Assembly: GCF_015752045.1 (NCBI RefSeq)
Contig: NZ_JADOUS010000001.1
Span: forward strand, 124,001 to 188,000
From: Arthrobacter_D sp015752045
GTDB lineage: Bacteria; Actinomycetota; Actinomycetes; Actinomycetales; Micrococcaceae
Direction of reading: 5' to 3'
Length of the DNA stretch: 64,000 nucleotides
A program made the position numbers and the translations under genes. A model generated the notes under the pieces. That model saw only the letters and a program-made list of their open reading frames with translations, was not told the DNA's origin and did not search any database. Below are positions 53,715 to 61,626 of this stretch, one piece after another (within the stretch, counting starts at the first letter, position 1; each line of letters starts with the position of its first letter).

Positions 53715-55438
53715 CCCCTCCCGAGATTCGCTGGGCCGGGCCGCGCGCCCTCCTGATCCAGCTCGAATCGCTCGAGTCGGTCCTCACCGTGCACGCGCAC
53801 CTGCAGCAGCACCCGCTCAGTGGGCAGGTCGACGTGCTGGCCGCAGCCCGGACCGTCCTGGCCGTCTTCGATTCCGGCACCAACGCCCGCGCCGCCCGCG
53901 CCGCCGTCGCGGGCCTGGACACGGCGCCCGGGCAGGGCACGGCTGCGGCCGGTGATCCGGTGCGGATCGACGTGGTGTACGACGGCGACGACCTCGCCGA
54001 GGTGGGTCGCCTCACCGGCCTCGACCCCGACGGCGTCATCGCCGCGCACACCGGCCAGCTGTGGACCGCGGCATTCGGCGGTTTCGCCCCGGGGTTCGCC
54101 TACCTGGTCGGGGAGAACGAGTCGCTGACGGTCCCCCGTCGCACCACGCCGCGCACCGCAGTCCCCGCCGGGGCGGTGGCGCTGGCCGGCAACTTCTCGG
54201 CCGTCTATCCGCGCCGCTCACCCGGCGGCTGGCAGCTCATCGGGCGGACCGCGTCCCGGCTGTGGGACCTGGACCGGGATCAGCCGGCCCTCCTCAGACC
54301 CGGGACCGCTGTGCAGTATGTGGCCGTCCGGGAGTCGGTCACGGTGGGTGACCGCGCCGAAGGCCCGGACGCCGAGGCGTCGGGAAGAATCCCGCACCCC
54401 TCGGCGGGGCAGGGCCACGCCCTGGAGATCCTCGCCCCGGGACCGCAGTCGCTCATCCAAGACCTGGGTCGGCCCGGCCTCGGCGACGTGGGCGTCTCCA
54501 AAGCCGGTGCCGCCGATACCGCGAGCGCCCGGCAAGCCAACCGGCTGGTCGGGAACGCGCCCGGTGACGCAGTCATCGAGACGATCCTCGGCGGCCTCAC
54601 CGTCAAAGCCCGGGGTGAACTCACCGTCGCGTTGACCGGCGCGCTCACGCCCGCCGGGATCAGCGGTGACGCCGCCGCACGTCCGGCCCCCATGTGCTCA
54701 CCGTTCGCCCTGCACGACGGCGAGACCCTCCACCTCGACCTGCCCGACGCCGGGCTGCGCACCTATCTGGCGATCCGCGGCGGAATCGACGTGCCGGAGG
54801 TGCTGGGCAGCCGTTCGACCGACGTGATGTCGGGGATCGGTCCGGCCCCCCTCGCCGCGGGAACCGTGCTGCCGATCGGCGCGATCGACCAGGGCCGCAC
54901 GGTCGGTGCCGCCGAGCCCTCGACGCTTCCCGACGCCGTCCGGTCGGGGCGGCAGGAACCGGTGGTCCTCCGCATCACGGGTGGTCCCCGCCACGACTGG
55001 TTCACCGACGAGTCCTGCAGGGCGCTCACAGACCAGGGCTGGACCGTGACAGCCGAATCGAACCGGATCGGGGTCCGCCTCGCTCTCGGTGACCGGGACG
55101 ACGCATCACCGGAGACCACAGGAGGCACGGCGGGCACACCCACGAAGACGACCGGCAAGCCGCTGGAACGCCTCACCCCCGACGAGCTGCCCAGCGAAGG
55201 GGTCGTGGCCGGATCGTTGCAGGTGCCGCCCTCGGGACTGCCCGTGCTCTTCCTCGCCGATCATCCGGTGACCGGTGGGTATCCGGTGATCGGCGTCGTC
55301 GTCCCCGAGGACCTGAGCGTCGCCGCCCAGCTGGCGCCCGGAACCCGGTTGCAGTTCCGGACGGTGGATCCCGAAAGCCTGCAGCCGATCGCACGGCCAC
55401 ACCAGCACCCGCTCGCCACCCGAAGCTCCGGAAAGTAG
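53711..55438 (+). CDS. PxpB-PxpC fusion (KipI/KipA, AHS1-AHS2 domains)
   Basis: 575-residue fusion. Residues 1-205 are the PxpB/KipI domain (AAFGGFAPGFAYLVG, PRTAVPAGAVALAGNFSAVYP). A Glu/Ala/Gly linker spans 206-235, and 236-575 is the PxpC/KipA domain (GPQSLIQDLGRPGLGDVGV). PxpB and PxpC are normally separate proteins that bind together; the same two domains form the carboxyltransferase half of urea carboxylase. A fused order PxpB-PxpC matches that of urea amidolyases. GTG start coupled to pxpA. Together with PxpA it should hydrolyse 5-oxoproline or a related lactam. Confidence 0.9.
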   Translation: MTPPEIRWAGPRALLIQLESLESVLTVHAHLQQHPLSGQVDVLAAARTVLAVFDSGTNARAARAAVAGLDTAPGQGTAAAGDPVRIDVVYDGDDLAEVGRLTGLDPDGVIAAHTGQLWTAAFGGFAPGFAYLVGENESLTVPRRTTPRTAVPAGAVALAGNFSAVYPRRSPGGWQLIGRTASRLWDLDRDQPALLRPGTAVQYVAVRESVTVGDRAEGPDAEASGRIPHPSAGQGHALEILAPGPQSLIQDLGRPGLGDVGVSKAGAADTASARQANRLVGNAPGDAVIETILGGLTVKARGELTVALTGALTPAGISGDAAARPAPMCSPFALHDGETLHLDLPDAGLRTYLAIRGGIDVPEVLGSRSTDVMSGIGPAPLAAGTVLPIGAIDQGRTVGAAEPSTLPDAVRSGRQEPVVLRITGGPRHDWFTDESCRALTDQGWTVTAESNRIGVRLALGDRDDASPETTGGTAGTPTKTTGKPLERLTPDELPSEGVVAGSLQVPPSGLPVLFLADHPVTGGYPVIGVVVPEDLSVAAQLAPGTRLQFRTVDPESLQPIARPHQHPLATRSSGK

Positions 55439-55443
55439 CAGCC

Positions 55444-57201
55444 ATGAAGAAGGTCCTGATCGCCAACCGCGGCGAAATCGCCGTCCGCATCGCCCGCGCG
55501 TGCACCGATGCGGAGCTCACCTCGGTCGCCGTGTACTCCGACCCCGACGCCGATGCCCTCCACGTCCGCCGCAGCGACGAAGCCTACGCCCTGGGCGGAT
55601 CGGCCGGCGCCGACACATACCTCGACATGGACAAGCTGCTTGCCATCGCCGTCCGGGCCGGCGCCGACGCCGTCCACCCCGGCTACGGCTTCCTCTCCGA
55701 GAACGCCGACTTCGCGCAGGCCGTGCAGGACGCGGGGCTCACCTGGATCGGCCCCTCGCCCGCCGCGATCCGGAGCCTGGGCAACAAGGTCACGGCCCGC
55801 GAGATCGCGGTCAAGGTGGGCGCCCCGCTGGTCCCCGGGTCCGACGGGCCGGTCGCCGACGCCGAAGAAGTCCGGGCGTTCGCAGAACAGTACGGCGTCC
55901 CCGTCGCCATCAAGGCCGCTTACGGGGGCGGCGGTCGGGGGCTGAAGATCGCCTACCGGATGGAAGACATCGACGACGCGTTCGACTCCGCGGTCCGCGA
56001 GGCCACCGTCGCGTTCGGCCGCGGCGAATGCTTCGTCGAACGGTTCCTGGACAAGCCCCGACACGTCGAGGCGCAGGTCCTCGCGGATACGCACGGGAAC
56101 GTCGTCGTCGTCGGCACCCGCGACTGCTCCCTGCAGCGCCGCAACCAGAAGCTGGTCGAGGAAGCCCCCGCGCCGTTCCTGACCGACGACCAGCGCACCC
56201 GCATCCACGAGTCGGCCCGCGCGATCTGCCGCGAGGCCGGCTACACCAGTGCCGGCACCGTCGAGTACCTGGTGGCGCCCGACGGCGTGATCTCCTTCCT
56301 GGAGGTCAACACCCGCCTGCAGGTGGAGCACCCGGTGACCGAGGCGACGTCGGGCATCGACCTGGTCCGTGAACAGTTCCGCATCGCCGCCGGTTTGAGC
56401 GTCAGCATCACCGAGGACCCCGCACCGCAGGGGCACGCCATCGAATTCAGGCTCAACGCCGAGGACGCCGGCCGCGGGTTCCTGCCCTCCCCCGGCCCGG
56501 TCGAGGTGTTCGAGGCTCCCACCGGTGCCGGTATCCGCGTCGACACCGGGGTGCGCTCCGGCTCCAGCGTCCCCGCCGAGTACGACTCCCTGATGGCAAA
56601 ACTCATCGTCCACGGCGAGGACCGGCCGCAGGCGCTCCGCCGGGCCCGCGCCGCCCTCGACGAACTGCGGATCGAAGGCCTCCCCACGGTGGTCCCCTTC
56701 CACCGCGCGGTGGTCCGGGACCCCGACTTCACCGACCCCGACCGGCTCGGGGTCTACACCACGTGGATCGAATCGGCGTTCGCCGGGCGCCTGGACGCCG
56801 CCCTCTCGAGCGGGGCAGCGGGGCGACTGGCCCGGCGGGAGACCCTGACCGTGGAGATCGACGGCAAAGCCGTGCAGCTGGGGCTCCCCGCCGAGGTCTT
56901 CGCAGCGCTGATGACCGGCAGAGGCACCGGCGGCGGCGCCGCTGTCGTGCCGTCCGCCGCCACGACAGCGGACGACGACGGCACCGTCACCGCCTCGATG
57001 GGCGGCACCCTGGTGAAGTGGCTGGCCGATGATGCCGCCGCCATCCGCGCGGGACAGCCCGTCGCGGTGCTCGAGGCGATGAAGATGGAGACCGAAGTCC
57101 TGTCGAAGGTGGCCGGGACGTTCCAGCGGGGCGGGCAGGAGCCGGGTGCCGCCGTCGCACGCGGCGAGGTGCTGGGCGAAGTCCTGGGCGCGGTGGGCTA
57201 G
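55444..57201 (+). CDS. Biotin carboxylase fused to biotin carboxyl carrier domain
   Basis: 585 residues. Residues 1-445 are biotin carboxylase (KVLIANRGEIAVRIARA; ATP-grasp loop GGGGRG at 161-166; EVNTRLQVEHPVTE). Residues 510-585 are a BCCP domain with the biotinylated Lys547 in LEAMKMETE. This fused form (AccA3-like) normally serves acyl-CoA carboxylases, but no beta subunit lies nearby and it follows the pxpBC stop by 5 bp. With PxpB-PxpC supplying a urea-carboxylase-like transferase half, the locus contains every domain of a biotin-dependent lactam or amide carboxylase. Substrate is unproven. Confidence 0.88.
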   Translation: MKKVLIANRGEIAVRIARACTDAELTSVAVYSDPDADALHVRRSDEAYALGGSAGADTYLDMDKLLAIAVRAGADAVHPGYGFLSENADFAQAVQDAGLTWIGPSPAAIRSLGNKVTAREIAVKVGAPLVPGSDGPVADAEEVRAFAEQYGVPVAIKAAYGGGGRGLKIAYRMEDIDDAFDSAVREATVAFGRGECFVERFLDKPRHVEAQVLADTHGNVVVVGTRDCSLQRRNQKLVEEAPAPFLTDDQRTRIHESARAICREAGYTSAGTVEYLVAPDGVISFLEVNTRLQVEHPVTEATSGIDLVREQFRIAAGLSVSITEDPAPQGHAIEFRLNAEDAGRGFLPSPGPVEVFEAPTGAGIRVDTGVRSGSSVPAEYDSLMAKLIVHGEDRPQALRRARAALDELRIEGLPTVVPFHRAVVRDPDFTDPDRLGVYTTWIESAFAGRLDAALSSGAAGRLARRETLTVEIDGKAVQLGLPAEVFAALMTGRGTGGGAAVVPSAATTADDDGTVTASMGGTLVKWLADDAAAIRAGQPVAVLEAMKMETEVLSKVAGTFQRGGQEPGAAVARGEVLGEVLGAVG

Positions 57202-57233
57202 CATCGGTTCGAGATGAGGGTTGGGGAAAGACC

Positions 57234-57926
57234 ATGACGATACAGGCAGCGGCGGAGCTCGACAGTGCGACGGCGGGGACGGCCGAGCACGCACACACGA
57301 CGGCATGGATCGCCACCGTGCTGCGGGGTCGCATCGCCGCCGGGGAGCTCACGCCCGGGTCGAAGCTGTCGGAACAGGCGCTGTCGACGGCGCTCGGCGT
57401 CTCCCGCAACACGCTGCGCGAGGCATTCTCCACACTCGCGGGCGAATCGATGGTCACCCGGATCCCCAATCGCGGCGTGTTCGTGGCCTCCCCCGGGGTC
57501 GAGGAGGTGCGCGAGATCTACCGTGTGCGCCGGATGATCGAACCCGCCGCGGCACTGTGGGGCGAGGTCACCCCCGAGGTGCTCGACACCATGGAGGCCA
57601 TCGTCCAGCGTGCCCAGGCGGCGCGCGACGCCGGAGCGGTCGCCGCCATGGCCGACGCCAACCAGGCGCTGCACAGCGCCGTGGTCGGCCTGACCGGAAG
57701 CGAATCGCTGCGGACGCTGATGGACCGTGTGCTCGCCGAGATGCGCCTCGTGTTCCATGCCATGGCCTCGGCCCCGGACTTCCACAGCCACTACGTGGAC
57801 CGCAATGTGCAGCTCGTCGAGCGGCTCCGGGCCGGGCACCGTGAAGAGGCGGCCTCGGGACTGCGCGCCTATCTGGACTCCGCCGAGGCCGAGCTCCTGG
57901 GCCGCCTCGCCGACGAGACCGGCTAG
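57234..57926 (+). CDS. GntR family regulator, FCD type
   Basis: 230 residues: a winged helix-turn-helix at about 24-88 (SKLSEQALSTALGVSRNTLREAF) and an all-helical FCD effector domain at 95-225, with Asp141 and His147 as likely metal ligands. It is the last gene after pxpA-pxpBC-biotin carboxylase. Three TNGTNNNACNA palindromes lie ahead of pxpA and the NRAMP-like gene, so it probably represses both units until its ligand (5-oxoproline or the true substrate) appears. B. subtilis has an IclR-type regulator, KipR, in the same role. Confidence 0.88.
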   Translation: MTIQAAAELDSATAGTAEHAHTTAWIATVLRGRIAAGELTPGSKLSEQALSTALGVSRNTLREAFSTLAGESMVTRIPNRGVFVASPGVEEVREIYRVRRMIEPAAALWGEVTPEVLDTMEAIVQRAQAARDAGAVAAMADANQALHSAVVGLTGSESLRTLMDRVLAEMRLVFHAMASAPDFHSHYVDRNVQLVERLRAGHREEAASGLRAYLDSAEAELLGRLADETG

Positions 57927-57950
57927 GACCGACCTCACCGCCCGGTACGG

Positions 57951-58763
57951 CTAGGGCACCAGGTAGTCGCTGTCCCGGGCATCGGTGATGAGCATGTGCC
58001 CCGGCGCGTGACCGATGGCCAGCGGTGGCCGGGACTGCATCACGGCCGCCTGCGGGGTCACCCCGCAGGCCCAGAAGACCGGCAGGTGCCCCTCGGGAAT
58101 CCTCACGGCGTCACCGAAGTCCGGCGAGTCCAGGTGGATCCCCAGTTCCTCCGGATTGCCCACGTGCACCGGCGCGCCATGGACGGCCGGATAGCGGGAG
58201 GTGATGCGGACGGCGTCGGCCACCTGGGCGGCCGGGACCGGGCGCATCGACACCACCAGCGGACCGGACATGGCACCGGCGGGAGCGGCCTCCCGATTCG
58301 TCCGGTACATCGGCACGTTCACCCCCTGGTCGAGGTGTGCGATCCTGACGCCGCCGTCCTGCAGCGCGGACTCGAAGGTGAAGGAACACCCGAACAGGAA
58401 CGTCACCAGGTCATCGCGCCAGTGGGCCCTGACGTCGGTGGGCTCGTCCACCAGCACGCCGTCGTGGTAGACCGTGTACTTCGGGACGTCCGTCCGGATG
58501 TCGCCGCCGGCCAGCAACGGCCCGGAGGTCTCACCCGGCTCCAGCACTCCGAGGATCGGGCACGGCTTGGGATTGCGCTGGGCGAAGAGCAACAGATCGA
58601 AGGCCTGCTCCCGCGGGATCGACAGCACGTTCACCTGCGCGTAGCCGCGGGACCAGCCCGACGTCGGCGTCACCAGTCCGGCACGGAAGGCGGCTCGCGC
58701 GTCGGCGGGCAGCACCGCCGACGGGTCGGTGGGCATTCCTCGGGACGCCGTCCTCAGCCCCAT
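57951..58763 (-). CDS. YcsI/DUF1445 family putative hydro-lyase
   Basis: 270 residues, no signal. Family hallmarks: GLVTPTSGWSRGYAQVNVLSIP, LFGCSFTFESALQ, VPMYRTN and the C-terminal VFWACGVTPQAAVMQSRPPLAIGHAPGHML, which carries conserved Cys and His. DUF1445 forms the N-terminal part of the vertebrate D-glutamate cyclase DGLUCY, which makes 5-oxo-D-proline, so the family has a known link with 5-oxoproline chemistry. Whether it acts on D-glutamate here is inference. It overlaps the upstream NRAMP-like gene by 10 bp. Start at ATG 58763, with ATG 58736 as an alternative. Confidence 0.85.
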   Translation of the reverse strand: MGLRTASRGMPTDPSAVLPADARAAFRAGLVTPTSGWSRGYAQVNVLSIPREQAFDLLLFAQRNPKPCPILGVLEPGETSGPLLAGGDIRTDVPKYTVYHDGVLVDEPTDVRAHWRDDLVTFLFGCSFTFESALQDGGVRIAHLDQGVNVPMYRTNREAAPAGAMSGPLVVSMRPVPAAQVADAVRITSRYPAVHGAPVHVGNPEELGIHLDSPDFGDAVRIPEGHLPVFWACGVTPQAAVMQSRPPLAIGHAPGHMLITDARDSDYLVP

Positions 58764-59971
58764 AGCTTCGCCAGCCCGGTGAGTGAGGTGTAGCCGAGGA
58801 ACAGGGTCAGGAACCAGGTGATGACACCGACGATCAGCAGCCACGTGGGGTAGGCATACCCGTGCATCAGGTCGCGGCGGCGCCAGGCGACGAAGAGGAG
58901 CACGCCGAAGCCGACCGGCAGGATCAGGCCGTTGAATGCACCGGCGAAGATCAGCAGTTCCTGGGGCGCCTGCCCCAGGAAGAGGTAGGCCACGGCACAT
59001 CCGGCGATGAACGCGACCGTGATGAGGTTCCGCTTGCGTTCCGGCGTCTTCGACGTGGTGATGAAGGAGACCGAGGTGAACGCGGCACCGATCACCGAGG
59101 TGATCGCGGCGGCCCAGAGGACGATGCCGAAGACCCGCATACCGATCTCGCCGGCCGCGATGCCGAAGGCCTCGGCGGCCATGTTGTCGCTGGTCAGCAC
59201 CGCGCCGCCGGCGACGACGCCGAAGATCGCCAGGAACAGCAGCACCCGCATCAGTCCCGTGACCAGGATGCCGATCACCGAGCTGCGGGTGATTTCGTGG
59301 ACGTTGTCCGGGCCGGTGACCCCGGAGTCGAGCATGCGGTGGGCGCCGGCGTAGGTGATGTACCCGCCGACGGTGCCGCCGACCAGGGTGGTGATGATGA
59401 GGAAGTCGATCTGTTCGGGGAGGACCGCGTTCTTGAGCGCCTCACCGACGGGCGGGGCCGCGACGATGGCCACATAGATCATCAGAAGAATCATGATCGC
59501 ACCGAGGAACACCACGATGCGATCCAGCGCCATGCCGGCTTTCTTGCTGACGAAGATCATGATGGCGATGCCTGCCGAGATGGCGCCGCCGATCTTGGGC
59601 TCGATGCCGAGCATCGCGTTGGCGCCGAGCCCGGTGCCGGCGATGTTGCCGATGTTGAAGACCACACCGCCGATGAAGACGAGTCCGGCGAGGAACCAGC
59701 CGACGCCGGGAAGGACCTTGTTGCCGAGCTCGTGGGCGCGGAGTCCGGAGACTCCGATGACGCGCCAGACGTTCATCTGGACGGCGACGTCGATGAGGAT
59801 CGAGGCCAGGATGGCGAACGCGAACGCGGCACCGATCTGGGCGGTGAACACGGTGGTCTGGGTGATGAAGCCCGGCCCGATGGCGCTCGTGGCCATGAGG
59901 AACATGGCCCCCAGCAGCGCGGTACGCCGAGCGGAGGAGCTCAGCTTCGGTTTGTTCTCGGTATCTGCCAT
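58754..59971 (-). CDS. NRAMP-fold transporter lacking metal-binding motifs (YcsG-like)
   Basis: 405 residues, 11 hydrophobic segments, clear NRAMP layout (MATSAIGPGFIT in TM1). The metal-binding DPGN of TM1 is replaced by TAQI (about 43-46) and the TM6 MPH motif by GGY (within GGTVGGYITYAGAH, about 198-211). Family members with these changes do not carry transition metals, so an organic substrate, such as 5-oxoproline, is plausible by context. It heads the NRAMP-ycsI transcript and has two GntR-type operators 62-96 bp upstream. B. subtilis ycsG has the same neighbours. Confidence 0.85.
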   Translation of the reverse strand: MADTENKPKLSSSARRTALLGAMFLMATSAIGPGFITQTTVFTAQIGAAFAFAILASILIDVAVQMNVWRVIGVSGLRAHELGNKVLPGVGWFLAGLVFIGGVVFNIGNIAGTGLGANAMLGIEPKIGGAISAGIAIMIFVSKKAGMALDRIVVFLGAIMILLMIYVAIVAAPPVGEALKNAVLPEQIDFLIITTLVGGTVGGYITYAGAHRMLDSGVTGPDNVHEITRSSVIGILVTGLMRVLLFLAIFGVVAGGAVLTSDNMAAEAFGIAAGEIGMRVFGIVLWAAAITSVIGAAFTSVSFITTSKTPERKRNLITVAFIAGCAVAYLFLGQAPQELLIFAGAFNGLILPVGFGVLLFVAWRRRDLMHGYAYPTWLLIVGVITWFLTLFLGYTSLTGLAKLWG

Positions 59972-60032
59972 GGGCCCGTCCGTTACATCAAGGTGACTGG
60001 AGTCACATCCTGTGGTGGGGACGACCCTACAG

Positions 60033-60067
60033 GTTGTTGAACAATCGGCGCAAGGTATTGTTCAACA
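60033..60067. promoter_or_regulatory. Paired GntR-type operators in front of the NRAMP-like gene
   Basis: Two palindromes, TTGTTGAACAA (60033-60043) and TTGTTCAACAA (60057-60067), have centres 24 bp apart. Both match TNGTNNNACNA and the single site in front of pxpA. On the minus strand a possible promoter (TTGCGC, 18 bp, TAGGGT) runs between and just past them, so occupancy would shut off NRAMP-ycsI transcription. Confidence 0.78.
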
Positions 60068-60225
60068 ACTTCTCGCCGGGCGGTGACTACCCCGCAGCGG
60101 CAACGGGTGAGTCGTCGGATGCCCTGGAGGTGCGGCCCCACGGGCCCGCCAGGACGAATCCGCGCCCGCCACTCCCCGCCTGGACGGGGGCGCCTGCCGA
60201 GGCGTCCTCGGTGATCCGAGCAAGG

Positions 60226-61176
60226 TCAGGGGATGACGACCACCTTGCCGAGCGCATGCCCGCTGCCGACATAGGTCAGGGCCTCAGATACCTCGTCGAG
60301 CGGGTAGGTGCGGTCGATACGGATGCGGAGATCACCGTCGATGCACCGCTGGGCGACGGGCTCGAAGTGCGCTGGGCCCTGCCTGACCGCGAGGACCCCG
60401 AGCCGCTGTCCGGAGAGCAGGCCCAGAGCGGCCCCGAGGGTGAGGATCTGCACCAGCGTTCGCACGTTTCCACCCACGCAGAGATATCGGCCGCCGCGAG
60501 TCAGCGCCCTCCGGTAGGCGAAGGCGGACCGATGAGCGACGAGATCGAGCACCAGGTCGTACGGCTCGAGTCTGGTGAAGTCCTGACGGCGGTAATCGAC
60601 GACTTCGTCGGCCCCGAGGGTCCGCATGAACTCGAGCTTGCGGGCGTTGTCCACGCCGGTCACATGCGCGCCGGCGAGCCTCGCGAGCTGGATCGCGAAC
60701 GACCCCGAACCGCCGCCCGCCCCGTTGATCAGCACGCGCTGCCCGCGATGTGCGCGTGCGGTTCCCTGGAGGGCGATGGCACCCGCCTGGGGTAGCGTCG
60801 AAGCCTCCACGAAGGTGAGCTCATGCGGCTTGTGTGCGAGCGCTGCTTCGGGAATCACCGCGTACTCGGCGAATCCGCCCTTGAGCCCCAGGTTGTCCCC
60901 GTACACCTCATCGCCCCGCCGGAACCGGGTGACGTCCCCGCCGACGGCCGTCACGCGCCCAGCGATGTCGGAGCCGAGCACCCGGCGGGCCGGGGTGCGC
61001 AGCCCGCCGAGCCGCGCGTACATCGGGTTACCGCGAAGCCCCTCCCAATCAGAGAGATTGACCGACGTCGCGGCAACCTCGACGAGCACCTCAGTCGCTT
61101 TCGGCGACGGCACCGGGACCTCCGCCGGTCTCAGCACGTCAGGCGGGCCATAGCGCTCGTACACGACCGCCCTCAT
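60226..61176 (-). CDS. Quinone oxidoreductase-like MDR zinc-free dehydrogenase
   Basis: 316 residues. MRAVVYERYGPPDVLRPAEVP is the typical MDR start, VLGSDIAGRVTAVGGDV and GDEVYGDN the N-terminal domain, and INGAGGGSGSFAIQLA the NADPH Rossmann motif. The classical zinc-binding Cys cluster is absent. Closest to zeta-crystallin/NADPH:quinone reductase-type enzymes; substrate unknown. The ATG at 61176 was chosen over an upstream GTG-poor extension. A 9-bp inverted repeat lies 61-102 bp ahead of the start. The first 250 bp downstream have no convincing terminator. Confidence 0.85.
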   Translation of the reverse strand: MRAVVYERYGPPDVLRPAEVPVPSPKATEVLVEVAATSVNLSDWEGLRGNPMYARLGGLRTPARRVLGSDIAGRVTAVGGDVTRFRRGDEVYGDNLGLKGGFAEYAVIPEAALAHKPHELTFVEASTLPQAGAIALQGTARAHRGQRVLINGAGGGSGSFAIQLARLAGAHVTGVDNARKLEFMRTLGADEVVDYRRQDFTRLEPYDLVLDLVAHRSAFAYRRALTRGGRYLCVGGNVRTLVQILTLGAALGLLSGQRLGVLAVRQGPAHFEPVAQRCIDGDLRIRIDRTYPLDEVSEALTYVGSGHALGKVVVIP

Positions 61177-61236
61177 GAGGCTCTGCCGTGCGTTGGCCCA
61201 CTCGGAACGGATCATGCGCGTCAGGATACGCCGCCG

Positions 61237-61278
61237 ATCAAGTGTCCGCGCCCGTCGTCGTCAGGGGCAACACTTGAT
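61237..61278. promoter_or_regulatory. Widely spaced inverted repeat upstream of the MDR gene
   Basis: ATCAAGTGT (61237-61245) and ACACTTGAT (61270-61278) are perfect 9-bp reverse complements with 24 bp between, half-site centres 33 bp apart (three helical turns). Suitable for a dimer-of-dimers repressor such as a MarR/HxlR type; unproven. Confidence 0.45.
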
Positions 61279-61294
61279 TTCTTCCCCTCCGGGA

Positions 61295-61564
61295 GTCCCC
61301 AGGACTGCTCAGTTCGCCGGCACATCCGCCCTGGTCACGGGAGCAGGCTCCGGCCTGGGCGCCGAATCCGCTCGAGTCCTTGCCGCGCGCAGCGCTGACC
61401 CGGTCCTGGTCGCGCGGCGCGTGGATCGGCTGGAAGGGCTTGCCCGGGACATGGAAGCACGGCACGGCATCACGGCAGGGCTTCCCGGTGCCGAGCTGAG
61501 CGACCCGGCCTGGTGGGGTCGGGTGAGGGCGTTCACCGACGCGGAGGAAAGCCTCCGTGCGTAG
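61295..61564 (+). pseudogene. Remnant of a short-chain dehydrogenase gene
   Basis: In-frame stretch reading TSALVTGAGSGLGAESARVL, followed by VARRVDRLEGLARDMEARHG and a LSDP segment. That is the N-terminal Rossmann portion (about 75 residues) of a short-chain dehydrogenase of the YqjQ/SDR type. After LSDP the similarity stops and the frame ends 20 residues later; the YxxxK active site is missing. No proper start codon or ribosome site. A decayed gene fragment. Confidence 0.6.
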
Positions 61565-61626
61565 CTTCACCGTGGCGTCGCCAGCCCACAGTGCTCACCG
61601 GGCAGTCATCGGTGGCGTGCCTGTGA

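Noticed and set aside
55444..57201. Annotation as the general acetyl/propionyl-CoA carboxylase alpha subunit of the cell
   Set aside because: Domain content would allow it, but the operon position behind pxpBC, shared regulator and lack of a beta subunit nearby make a cluster-specific role more likely; the alternative is stated in the entry.
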